NCBI GenBank assembly: GCA_030654075.1
Contig: JAURYB010000075.1
Span: 1 to 47,778 of the forward strand
Length of the DNA stretch: 47,778 nucleotides
Source: Bacteroidales bacterium
GTDB taxonomy: Bacteria > Bacteroidota > Bacteroidia > Bacteroidales > UBA4417
Direction: 5' to 3'
Shown here: positions 18,397-25,492 of the stretch, piece after piece
How the letters are laid out: every line of letters begins with the position of its first letter
Position numbering within the stretch: position 1 is the stretch's first letter
Translations under genes and position numbers: made by a program
Notes under the pieces: generated by a model
The model's database searches: none
What the model saw: only the letters and a program-made list of their open reading frames with translations
Told to the model about the DNA's origin: nothing

Positions 18397-18432
18397 GTGT
18401 AATTGTTTTTTATGATTTTTTTTTCATTAATT

Positions 18433-18452
18433 CCCCGACCTAAAGGTCGGGG
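18433..18452. repeat. REP-like palindrome
   Basis: CCCCGACC, TAAA loop, GGTCGGGG: a perfect 8-bp stem. It has the same stem as the third hairpin at 8261-8280 but another loop. Confidence 0.75.
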
Positions 18453-18476
18453 CAAGAGATATCCGGTATCTAGCTA

Positions 18477-18556
18477 TATTTCACTATTTTACATTCACTA
18501 TTTTACATTCACTATTTTCCATTTTTACCCTGAGCGAAGCCGAAGGGAACTATTTT
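18477..18556. repeat. ACATTCACTATTTT tandem repeat and palindromic fragment
   Basis: Three to four copies of a 14-base unit (TTCACTATTTTACA) run from about 18477 to 18520. CCCTGAGCGAAGCCGAAGGG follows (18528-18547), and another copy of the unit begins after it. A related TTCACTATT array lies at 27545-27595. Confidence 0.65.
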
Positions 18557-18567
18557 CCATTCACTAA

Positions 18568-18924
18568 TTACGAAGCAGACATCCTATTATCGCACAGCGC
18601 TTTGCTGATCTGAATCACAAGATTTCGGGTACTCACATTCCTGGGGCATACCAGTTGGCATTTTCCGCAAAGCATACATTTCGAAACTTCTTTATCCAGG
18701 TCCTTGGTTTCGCCACGACGCAATAAAAGGATAACCTGCCGGAGGCTGAAATCAGTAAACTGACCCGCAGTGCAGGTGGCAGCACAGGAACCACATGAAA
18801 TGCAAAGATTTAAAGTGGGTTCGGCTTTTGTAACAATCTTACAGATGTCATGATTGTTGGCATCGAAATCAATCTGCCTGTCGCGGGTTACCGAATATCC
18901 AAAGTTTTTAGGTTTCTTTTCCAT
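18568..18924 (-). CDS. HdrC-like two-cluster [4Fe-4S] subunit
   Basis: 118 residues. Two complete CxxCxxCxxxC motifs are present: Cys41/44/47/51 (CISCGSCAATC) and Cys83/86/89/93 (CMLCGKCQLVCP). Between them lies FSLRQVILLLRRGE, typical of HdrC and of the small subunits that wire HdrA to CCG subunits. It has no other domain. It starts 9 bases after the HdrA-like stop, so the two are surely co-translated and probably interact. Confidence 0.88.
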   Translation of the reverse strand: MEKKPKNFGYSVTRDRQIDFDANNHDICKIVTKAEPTLNLCISCGSCAATCTAGQFTDFSLRQVILLLRRGETKDLDKEVSKCMLCGKCQLVCPRNVSTRNLVIQISKALCDNRMSAS

Positions 18925-18933
18925 AAAAGCCGC

Positions 18934-19953
18934 TTATGATTTAAGATAATCGGCAACTGCCAACGCGGCGGAACGGGCATCAGCAAGCGTATCAGAAACT
19001 GATTTCGGCCCCGAACAGGTACCGGCAACAAAAACTCCCGGTATTTCGGTAAAGTTTGAACGCAGCACTTCGTCGACAGGTTGAATGAATCCGTCGGGAA
19101 CATTCTTTAAACCGAGCATTGTTGTCAATGATTTTGTACCGGCACGAGGCTCCATACCTGCCATCAGCACCAACAGGCCGACTTTGATGCGGAGAGGTTT
19201 CCCCAGTAAAGTATCTTCAACTTTAACAACTATATTCCCTTCATGATCTTCGGTTGATTCACTGAGCCGGCCACGGATAAACTGTATATTGTATTTTTCC
19301 TGGGCTTCCTTGTACAGTTCCTCATAATGTCGGCCGAACATCCGCAAATCCATATAAAAACAAAATATTTCAGCATCAGGAAGCAGTTGCTTTACTTCAA
19401 TAGCCTGTTTTACGGCAGTAATACAGCATACTTTTGAGCAATGCAGGTTGTTAACCTTTTCGTCGCGGGAACCTACGCAATGCACAAAGCCAACCCTTTC
19501 AGGCTTATTTCCATGCCGGTTTACAAATTCTTTCCCTGAAGCAAACAGTTCTTCAAGATCGGCCGATGTGATTACATTTTCATATATACCATATCCATAC
19601 TCTTCTTTGCGATGTGAATCGAACAATTGAAAACCCGTGGTAAGAACAACAGCATCTGCTTTTTCCTGCCAGCCGTTGTGGCCAGAGATTGTAAAATAGT
19701 CGTTAACAGCTTCCAGGCCCGTAATTTTAGTAGCCGTTTGGATTTTTATAGTTGAGTTTAATTCTTTAGTGATAGATTCAAGCGCATCTTTCCCTGATAA
19801 AAGAGTCGGGAAGAGCGCATGCCATTTTTTAAGATGCCCGCCTGTTGCTTCTTCCTTTTCAACCAATGTAACACGGAAACCCAGCTTTGAAAGGCTGGCC
19901 GAAGTTTCGAGTCCTGCCGGACCAGCTCCAATTACTACAACGTGTTTTTCCAT
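18934..19953 (-). CDS. HdrA/QmoA-like FAD protein
   Basis: 339 residues. The N-terminal FAD-binding loop is VVVIGAGPAGLET (GxGxxG at 9-14), followed by TGGHLKKW. The HdrA hallmark CVGSRDE (Cys159) and CSKVCCITAVKQA (Cys172, 176, 177) is intact. The C-terminal FAD strand is GVFVAGTCSGPKSVSD. It is much shorter than methanogen HdrA: the N-terminal and inserted ferredoxin domains are missing, which is the QmoA layout. It should pass electrons between FAD and the neighbouring iron-sulfur subunits. It is followed 9 bases later by the small HdrC-like gene. Confidence 0.87.
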   Translation of the reverse strand: MEKHVVVIGAGPAGLETSASLSKLGFRVTLVEKEEATGGHLKKWHALFPTLLSGKDALESITKELNSTIKIQTATKITGLEAVNDYFTISGHNGWQEKADAVVLTTGFQLFDSHRKEEYGYGIYENVITSADLEELFASGKEFVNRHGNKPERVGFVHCVGSRDEKVNNLHCSKVCCITAVKQAIEVKQLLPDAEIFCFYMDLRMFGRHYEELYKEAQEKYNIQFIRGRLSESTEDHEGNIVVKVEDTLLGKPLRIKVGLLVLMAGMEPRAGTKSLTTMLGLKNVPDGFIQPVDEVLRSNFTEIPGVFVAGTCSGPKSVSDTLADARSAALAVADYLKS

Positions 19954-20007
19954 GATTTTATTTAGATGAACCTTTTTCCCTTAATGTGTAATTTAAAAAT
20001 GATTTAA

Positions 20008-20037
20008 GAACAAGGATTAACGATTTTAGATTTTGAG
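20008..20037 (+). repeat. Left inverted repeat flanking the four-helix-bundle gene
   Basis: GAACAAGGATTAACGATTTT (20008-20027), followed by AGATTTTGAG, is the reverse complement of the repeat unit on the far side of the gene (20515-20546). Twenty bases are identical and the rest nearly so. It lies 7 bases past the gene's stop. Confidence 0.8.
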
Positions 20038-20044
20038 GTTATGG

Positions 20045-20443
20045 CTACAAACTATTCTTCTGCGCAGTTTCAACGCTTTTCACGAAAATAGAAATCAATT
20101 CATTGCTTTCTTTTAAGGCAAAAAGTATTTTTTCTTCCGTTTTGTAAAGTTTTGACCGATGAATTATTTTCAAACAAATAAAACTCTCCCTTAATTCTTT
20201 CAATACAATTTTTATTTTATGAATAAAATCGCGCCTAGATTCCCCACTTTGAGCTTCACCATAATTTAATGCGGGAGATGTTCCGGAACGTAAAAGTTGT
20301 CCTGATAAATGGTTTGCTGCTCGTGAATCAGGCATTGATTCAACAATTTCAACAATTAAAACCGCAAAGCTTATCAACCTTTCTTCGAGATCATGTTTAT
20401 CCTTAATATTATCTATTTCGGATTTGCTTTCTTCAAAAATCAA
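20045..20443 (-). CDS. Four-helix-bundle protein (23S rRNA intervening-sequence protein family)
   Basis: 132 residues. The family (TIGR02436) is recognised from DLEERLISFAVLIVEIVESM, then SRAANHLSGQLLRSGTSPALNYGEAQ and DFIHKIKIVLKELRESFICLKII. These helices form a small bundle that assembles as a pentamer; the biochemical role is unknown. No ATG precedes the conserved part: an in-frame TAA sits four codons before the TTG at 20443, so TTG is the likely start. The gene is bracketed by inverted repeats and stands between the HdrB and HdrA genes, which elsewhere are neighbours. This marks it as an inserted unit. Confidence 0.82.
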   Translation of the reverse strand: MIFEESKSEIDNIKDKHDLEERLISFAVLIVEIVESMPDSRAANHLSGQLLRSGTSPALNYGEAQSGESRRDFIHKIKIVLKELRESFICLKIIHRSKLYKTEEKILFALKESNELISIFVKSVETAQKNSL

Positions 20444-20556
20444 AAAACGTTAATCCATGTTCGTTATTTTCTCTTCCAAAATCAAAAATCGTTAATCCTT
20501 TTTCGTTTTTCTCTCTTCAAAAATCAAAAATCGTTAATCCTTGTTCGTTATTCTTT
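20431..20556. repeat. 42-bp tandem repeat, three copies plus a partial
   Basis: Copies start at 20431, 20473 and 20515; the core is CAAAAATCGTTAATCCTTGT with a CTTC lead and a TTCGTTATT tail. A degenerate fourth begins at 20557. Copy 1 includes the TTG start of the four-helix-bundle gene. The third copy is the best match to the inverted copy at 20008-20037. The exact 42-base period without unique spacers rules out CRISPR. Confidence 0.8.
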
Positions 20557-20628
20557 CTTTCAAAATTAAACCGTCATTCTTTATATTTTTCTATCCAAAT
20601 TTCGCTAAATCAGATACCAGAAAATTAA

Positions 20629-21705
20629 TCATTCTGCATAAAACTTTAAGTACGACGGTGATTCGGGCATTCCCAGGTCTTCCCCGTTTTTTCCTTTAAA
20701 CTTTCGTGAAGCATCATATGGTATTCCAATTTTATCTAAAAGTGGTTCAGCCGGAACCTGGTGCACCTGCAAGCCGATTTCCCAAGGGTCGTATCCCATA
20801 ATCATTCCAGCTACTTCCTCATAGGTAAATACAGGAATTCCCTGATTATTTTTTCCGTATGTCTTTCCTTCCATTTCGCTGAGAGCATACTGCCATCGAT
20901 CAAGGAACATCGGGCATCCCGGGCAGTTGGTAATAATCATATCCGGTTCGTAAGGCTCCATTGAATCGAATTTCTTTTTGGAACAGGATAACGAAAATCC
21001 ACGGTTAGCCTGCACAACATATTGCCGGAATCCAAATCCACAGCAATGCCGGCGCTCGGGATAATCTATTACTTCGCCGCCCCAGGCTTCAATCATTCCG
21101 GAAAGTACATAAGGATATTCGGCACCGCCAATGCCTTTGTGTGGGAACATTTTAGAATAATGACACCCGATATGTTCAACTACTTTTAGCGGTTCTCCTG
21201 TATTCTTGTCGACCAGTTTGTATTTGGCTTTTGCCGCAATCTGGTGCCTGAATTTATAAACAATATCACTGGCGTGTGCCAGGTTTTTGGGCTTGTTGAA
21301 CTCACGTCCGGTTGCTTTAAACAGGTATTCCCGAATCTGAGCTTCCTTTTCAGGAAAATGATGCCAGGTTTCAAGAACTTCGGTATATAATCCAAAACTG
21401 GTAATGCACGACGCGGCATAATTTTCGTAGCCGGCTTCGGTCATAAGCGCAAATTGCCTGGCAATAACTGTCATGGTTGTATCAAAAGGAACTACATCCG
21501 AATGATACCCAATTCCGGTGCAGGATGTATGGTGTTGATTATCATGAATGTCCTTTCCAAGTTCATCCTTTACTATTTTAATAAATATAGCCTCAGCTCC
21601 TGGAAAGAATGTCTGCCTGATACAGCTCCTTGCGTAGAAATAATGATCATCCGCAATCTCTTTCTGATAATCCTGCCATATCAGCCTTTTCCCTTCCAGC
21701 TTCAT
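20629..21705 (-). CDS. HdrB-like CCG-domain subunit
   Basis: 358 residues. The C-terminal CCG domain is complete: Cys181 (HIGCHYSK), CC221-222 (HCCGFGFRQ) and Cys261/264 (NCPGCPMFLDRWQ). The N-terminal CCG domain is degenerate: Cys28 (ARSCIRQ), SC61-62 (TSCTGIG in place of CCG) and Cys100 (ASCITSFG) without a partner two residues later. In HdrB each CCG domain holds a noncubane [4Fe-4S] cluster for disulfide cleavage, so this protein may carry only one. It overlaps the HdrC-like gene by 4 bases (ATGA), a typical coupled pair. Confidence 0.87.
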   Translation of the reverse strand: MKLEGKRLIWQDYQKEIADDHYFYARSCIRQTFFPGAEAIFIKIVKDELGKDIHDNQHHTSCTGIGYHSDVVPFDTTMTVIARQFALMTEAGYENYAASCITSFGLYTEVLETWHHFPEKEAQIREYLFKATGREFNKPKNLAHASDIVYKFRHQIAAKAKYKLVDKNTGEPLKVVEHIGCHYSKMFPHKGIGGAEYPYVLSGMIEAWGGEVIDYPERRHCCGFGFRQYVVQANRGFSLSCSKKKFDSMEPYEPDMIITNCPGCPMFLDRWQYALSEMEGKTYGKNNQGIPVFTYEEVAGMIMGYDPWEIGLQVHQVPAEPLLDKIGIPYDASRKFKGKNGEDLGMPESPSYLKFYAE

Positions 21706-22412
21706 TCGTGATTGTGTTTATTATTATTGGTAGTATAAACGTATTTAAAATATTCGCTGGTGGTATCAGTACCAAATCCGAGGCCCATTTCAGCAGCTTT
21801 CACTTTCGAAAATGACTCAATTTTATCGTAACGCTCCTGTCCACCGGTAATTTCAAATATACTCTTTAACTCATCCAGATCATCCTGTGAAATTTTACGA
21901 AGTGCTCCCGGGCCATCACCATTATAATTCGCGCCCAGCTTTTCCATCAGCGGATCAATATTTTCCAATTCCCATTCCCAAACGGGTCCTTGTTCCGGAT
22001 GCATTGCCGGATCAACGCTACCTGGATGAACGCAATATCCGGTTGATAAAATCTGATCGCCGATAGCTCGTTTTACTGCCAATTGCTGCCGGCCTTTTTC
22101 GGACTTGGTAAAAAGTCCCATATCCTGTGAAAGCGATCGCAAAGCGATGATTATCAAGCCGGGAGCGTTGCCTCGGGGGCAACGGGTTTTACACGACATG
22201 CACTCCCCACAATACCATATAGCATCACCGCTCATCAGCTCAAGGATTTTTTCATCATCCTGAGATTGAACTGTGGTTGCAATAACACGCGGATCGTAAT
22301 TGTAAAATTCGGCAGCAGGACATATTGCTGTACAGGTGCCACAATTAATACAAGCTTTCAAACCCTCGAAAAAGCGGACATCCTGCATCAATTCCTCATA
22401 TACTTTTCCCAT
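21702..22412 (-). CDS. HdrC-like [4Fe-4S] subunit
   Basis: 236 residues. Two cluster motifs: Cys21/24/27/31 (CINCGTCTAICP) and Cys68/71/74/78 (CGECMSCKTRCPRG). Between them are RVIATTVQSQDDEKILELM and the IWYCGEC entry, as in HdrC. The C-terminal 140 residues are helical and polar. It should relay electrons from the HdrA-like flavin to the HdrB-like subunit. It is the first gene of the minus-strand Hdr-like cluster, has its own promoter candidate at 22447, and is divergent from a Crp-type regulator. Confidence 0.88.
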   Translation of the reverse strand: MGKVYEELMQDVRFFEGLKACINCGTCTAICPAAEFYNYDPRVIATTVQSQDDEKILELMSGDAIWYCGECMSCKTRCPRGNAPGLIIIALRSLSQDMGLFTKSEKGRQQLAVKRAIGDQILSTGYCVHPGSVDPAMHPEQGPVWEWELENIDPLMEKLGANYNGDGPGALRKISQDDLDELKSIFEITGGQERYDKIESFSKVKAAEMGLGFGTDTTSEYFKYVYTTNNNKHNHE

Positions 22413-22446
22413 AATCCGACTTTAATTTGGGCCATACAATTTTGCC

Positions 22447-22454
22447 CAAAGATA
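22447..22454 (-). promoter_or_regulatory. -7 element upstream of the Hdr-like cluster
   Basis: TATCTTTG on the minus strand matches TAnnTTTG exactly and predicts a leader of about 28 bases before the HdrC-like ATG. No -33 TTTG is visible, which would fit a promoter that needs an activator. Confidence 0.55.
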
Positions 22455-22509
22455 AAACGCTTAAATATAATAACATAGAGATAAATTCTATATTTATTTA
22501 TAAATTAAA

Positions 22510-22523
22510 CTAATATATATTAG
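22510..22523. promoter_or_regulatory. Perfect AT-rich palindrome, possible operator
   Basis: CTAATATATATTAG is a 14-base perfect palindrome about 60 bases upstream of the Hdr -7 element, in the 317-base spacer to the divergent regulator gene. A chance origin in AT-rich DNA is possible. Confidence 0.25.
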
Positions 22524-22729
22524 ATTTTCCCCAACAGTTTTATACTTTTGATCAGAAATCCCAACTGTGCGTTGAAACTGCTTTAAGCTTTTTCATCGAT
22601 TGCGATTGAAATATCCTTTACTTCTTTGATTTTATGAGAGCATTAGGCTTCCTCTGATTTACAATTTTTGATTACCTGACCCACTGCATAAGAATAATAT
22701 TCGTAAAATAAATTTCTAAAAAAGGTAGT

Positions 22730-23428
22730 ATGATTAATGAATTATTCGCAAATCTGAATAATACATCCGCTATATTTAAATTATTTGGTGATCAATATTT
22801 AAAAAGCGAAGATATTGAACTGATAAAGGGGAATTCGCAAAAACTGATTTTCAATAAAGGGGAAGTCTTAATTAAACAAGGTTCCAGATCAACCCATGTG
22901 GTTTTCCTTTTTAAAGGTATTATTAAACATACCTATCAGCAGGAAAATTATAAAAACATGATTCTTACTATCACTAGTGCGCCTAGTCTGATAGGTGGTG
23001 CCAATATGTTTAATGATGGTAAGAATATATTCTCAGTTATAGCCGTTGAGAGTTGCGAAGCTTTTATGATTGATATAAATATTTTAAAACAATTGTTAAT
23101 GCAAAATAGTCAGCTTGCGCTTAAACTCTTTGATATAGTATCAGAAATGTCAAAAGACAGTATTATCAACTTTATAAATTTAGCACATAAACATGTAAAC
23201 GGCAAGGTGGCTGATATTCTGCTTTATTTATCCGAATCGGTGTATAAAAGCCAAAAGTTTACCTTATCATTAACACGAAGAGAATTGTCAGAATTTGCCG
23301 GCATCTCGGAAATTAATTTTATTACCACCCTCAAAAAATTTGAGAAAGATGGAATTGTAAATTCAAACTGTAAAGAAATAGAAATAGTAAATAAGGCGCA
23401 GCTGGAATTAATAAGTAAGCTGGGATAA
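22730..23428 (+). CDS. Crp/Fnr-family transcription regulator
   Basis: 232 residues. The N-terminal cNMP-type beta-roll covers about 30-130 (KGEVLIKQGSRSTHVVFLFKGIIKH, MILTITSAPSLIGG). A long dimer helix follows, then a winged helix at about 165-225 (LTRRELSEFAGISEINFITTLKKFEKDGIV). There is no N-terminal cysteine set, so it is not an oxygen-sensing Fnr with an iron-sulfur cluster. The arginine/serine pair that binds cAMP in Crp is not obvious; the ligand is unknown. The gene is more AT-rich than its neighbours. It is divergent from the Hdr-like cluster, whose control it may exert. Confidence 0.88.
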   Translation: MINELFANLNNTSAIFKLFGDQYLKSEDIELIKGNSQKLIFNKGEVLIKQGSRSTHVVFLFKGIIKHTYQQENYKNMILTITSAPSLIGGANMFNDGKNIFSVIAVESCEAFMIDINILKQLLMQNSQLALKLFDIVSEMSKDSIINFINLAHKHVNGKVADILLYLSESVYKSQKFTLSLTRRELSEFAGISEINFITTLKKFEKDGIVNSNCKEIEIVNKAQLELISKLG

Positions 23429-23449
23429 GGTTATTCGGCGTGATGTTCC

Positions 23450-23857
23450 TTATTTTTCCATTTCCTCTTTCAGTTTGGGAACAATCATATCCACAAAATT
23501 CTGCAGGGGTTTTTCAGCCATCATGGCTATAAAAGGATTCATATCGGCATCAATCACCATCTGAACCTGGCAGTGTTCGGTATCGCTTTGCCGGATAAAT
23601 GTTTCTAAAGTAAATCCAAATGGGAGTTTGCCTTCGCCAATCATGATTATTTCAGTACACGGAGTTTTGCTGGTGATACGCAAACCCAGAGTTGCAAGAC
23701 CTTTAACTTCGAAGGAACAGGAATCGCCTGTTGATTGCCAGTTTACTACCTGCTCCGGCAAAAGTCGTCCAAAATTATCGAAATTGCTCAGGAAATCATA
23801 TACTTTCTGCGGCAGGCAATTTATGATCGCCTTCTGACTTTCTATACGTCTGCTCAT
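23450..23857 (-). CDS. SRPBCC-family protein
   Basis: 135 residues from the ATG at 23857 (MSRRIESQKA). The START/polyketide-cyclase-like helix-grip fold is suggested by INCLPQKVYDFLSNFDNFGRLLPEQV at the N-terminus, the central beta strands and the long C-terminal helix ending FVDMIVPKLKEEMEK. No specific ligand is predicted. It overlaps pyrE by 4 bases (ATGA), so they are translated together; this pyrE-SRPBCC pairing is common in Bacteroidota. It converges with the Crp-type gene. Confidence 0.85.
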   Translation of the reverse strand: MSRRIESQKAIINCLPQKVYDFLSNFDNFGRLLPEQVVNWQSTGDSCSFEVKGLATLGLRITSKTPCTEIIMIGEGKLPFGFTLETFIRQSDTEHCQVQMVIDADMNPFIAMMAEKPLQNFVDMIVPKLKEEMEK

Positions 23858-24504
23858 TTGTCCAGCCCCCAGTTTCTTGGATTCTCGCGCCACTGAATAA
23901 GTGATTGCATATCTGAATCCTTAATTTGATTTTGCTCCAACGCTTTTTTAATAAGGTAGTCGTAATTAGTAAGAGTATGCAACGTACAATTTGCAGCCTT
24001 GAAACTTTCCTCCGCATCGCTTAAGCCATAGGTAAAAATGGCAACCATTCCTTTCACATTGCATCCTGCGTCGCGTAAAGCCTGCACAGCATTCAGGCTG
24101 CTTTTCCCTGTTGAAATAAGATCTTCGACAACTACAACCGACTGGCCGCTTTCAACTACACCTTCAATTTGATTTTCCAGGCCATGACCTTTTTTCTCCG
24201 AACGGATATACACGAAAGGTAATCCCATTTCCTGTGCTACAAGTGCACCAATAGCAATGGCTCCGGTTGCAACTCCTGCAATCACGTCAACGGTTCCAAA
24301 CTCTTCATTTATCAGCTTAACAAACTCCTGACGGATATATGTGCGGATTTTAGGGTATGACAACGTACGCCTGTTGTCGCAATAAATGGGGGATTTTATA
24401 CCGGAAGCCCATGTAAACGGGTTAGCATTATCAAGCTTTATTGCTTTAATTTGCAAAAGCGATTCAGCAGTGATAAGTCCGGTTTCTTCAAACTTTTTTC
24501 TCAT
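23854..24504 (-). CDS. pyrE: Orotate phosphoribosyltransferase
   Basis: 216 residues. Conserved segments are LLQIKAIKLDNANPFTWASG, KSPIYCDNRRTLSYP, then AGVATGAIAIGALVAQEM and the PRPP-binding motif VVVVEDLISTGKSS (123-136). It makes orotidine monophosphate from orotate and PRPP in pyrimidine synthesis. There is no later Met before the conserved core, so the ATG at 24504 is firm. That ATG lies only about 5 bases past the -7 element, making the mRNA nearly leaderless. It also overlaps the divergent Nudix ATG. Confidence 0.96.
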   Translation of the reverse strand: MRKKFEETGLITAESLLQIKAIKLDNANPFTWASGIKSPIYCDNRRTLSYPKIRTYIRQEFVKLINEEFGTVDVIAGVATGAIAIGALVAQEMGLPFVYIRSEKKGHGLENQIEGVVESGQSVVVVEDLISTGKSSLNAVQALRDAGCNVKGMVAIFTYGLSDAEESFKAANCTLHTLTNYDYLIKKALEQNQIKDSDMQSLIQWRENPRNWGLDK

Positions 24505-25132
24505 GGTACAAAGGTATACAGTTTTTTTAAATGAAAAAACAGTTTTAATCGGCCAGGATATGAACCTTCATGAAACCATGCCAGATGAAATGGTTTTGCA
24601 TTATACGGATAAAGCCTCTCTTTTAAAAGCTTACAAACGTTTTTACCTGGATGAAGACTGCTTAAAATTAATAATAAAAACCAATACTAATTTTCCCGAA
24701 GCCTGTAAATTTTTCAATGAAATGTTCACCCGTATTGAAGCGGCGGGTGGAATAGTCCGAAATCAGAAAGAGGAATATCTTTTTATTAAAAGACTGGGTG
24801 TTTGGGATTTGCCAAAAGGGAAGTTGCATAAAAAAGAACCTGTTCAGGCTGGTGCTTTGCGTGAGGTTACAGAGGAAACAGGCCTTGCCAATCTCACTAT
24901 TGCAAAGCAACTTCCGTCCACTTACCATATTTACACGGATAGAAAAGGTAAGGAAATTTTAAAGGAAACGTATTGGTTTGAAATGTTTTGCAAAGAGGAT
25001 CAAAAACTCGTTCCACAACTGGAAGAAGATATTACCGAGGTAAGATGGTTTAGTGCCGGGGAGTTAAATATTCCTTTAAATAACACATATGCGTCGCTGC
25101 GTTTACTGCTGGAAAGCTATCTGAAAGATTAA
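24503..25132 (+). CDS. Nudix hydrolase
   Basis: 209 residues from the ATG at 24503 (MVQRYTVFLNEKTVLIG). The Nudix box is complete at 106-128: GKLHKKE, then REVTEETGL. The N-terminal 80 residues are an extra domain found with this family in Bacteroidota, which supports the early start; the next Met is at 24560. The substrate is a nucleoside diphosphate derivative of unknown identity. The reading frame extends further upstream to 24386 but would lie wholly inside pyrE, so that start is rejected. Any promoter must sit within pyrE or transcription must begin later. Confidence 0.88.
   Translation: MVQRYTVFLNEKTVLIGQDMNLHETMPDEMVLHYTDKASLLKAYKRFYLDEDCLKLIIKTNTNFPEACKFFNEMFTRIEAAGGIVRNQKEEYLFIKRLGVWDLPKGKLHKKEPVQAGALREVTEETGLANLTIAKQLPSTYHIYTDRKGKEILKETYWFEMFCKEDQKLVPQLEEDITEVRWFSAGELNIPLNNTYASLRLLLESYLKD
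24509..24516 (-). promoter_or_regulatory. -7 element of pyrE (near-leaderless transcript)
   Basis: TACCTTTG on the minus strand matches TAnnTTTG exactly, directly before the ATG at 24504. With the usual 7-base distance, transcription starts at or within a base or two of the start codon. Confidence 0.6.
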
Positions 25133-25177
25133 AATATCAAACTATGATACTTGATCTGTTTGCCTGGAATTTATTTT

Positions 25178-25289
25178 TGCCACAGATTTCACAGATTGCA
25201 CAGATTTAATCTGCTTCAGCAGTTTTAAAAAATTAAAATTGTGCCTATGAAATTAAAATTTTTCTGCGTAATCTGTGAAATCTGTGGCA
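25178..25289. repeat. Intergenic inverted repeat, TGCCACAGATT family
   Basis: TGCCACAGATTTCACAGATT (25178-25197) and its exact reverse complement (25270-25289) form a 20-bp perfect stem. The loop of 72 bases is AT-rich with a small inner hairpin (CAGATTTAATCTG). It lies in the 360-base spacer between the Nudix and helicase genes and resembles the decayed copy at 8838-8945. No coding region is inside. Confidence 0.85.
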
Positions 25290-25442
25290 TATATTTGTTA
25301 TCCGGGATTTGCATGTTCTGAGTAGTCGCAAACTGATAATTGCATCAAGTTTTATTTCATATTTAGAAATTATAGAAAAAAATATCTTATCATCACACAA
25401 ATATTAATTCTATTTATACTGATTATTAACTACTTCATGTTA

Positions 25443-25469
25443 TTTGAGCGCTATTTAAGAGTACCTTTG
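25443..25469 (+). promoter_or_regulatory. Promoter of the DEAD-box helicase gene
   Basis: TACCTTTG (25462-25469) is an exact -7 match, with TTTG (25443-25446) 15 bases upstream. The leader would be about 17 bases. Confidence 0.55.
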
Positions 25470-25492
25470 CCGGCTAAATCTTAAATCTTTTA

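Noticed and set aside
20431..20556. Possible CRISPR array
   Set aside because: The 42-base units are directly adjacent with no unique spacers, and no cas gene is present.
16472..22412. Methanogenesis-type or Dsr sulfate-reduction operon
   Set aside because: No dsrAB, aprAB, mvh or mcr genes are present; only Hdr-like subunits are seen, so these pathways cannot be claimed.
24386..24502. Upstream extension of the Nudix protein
   Set aside because: It would be fully antisense to the conserved pyrE N-terminus; the extra 39 residues look like shadow sequence.
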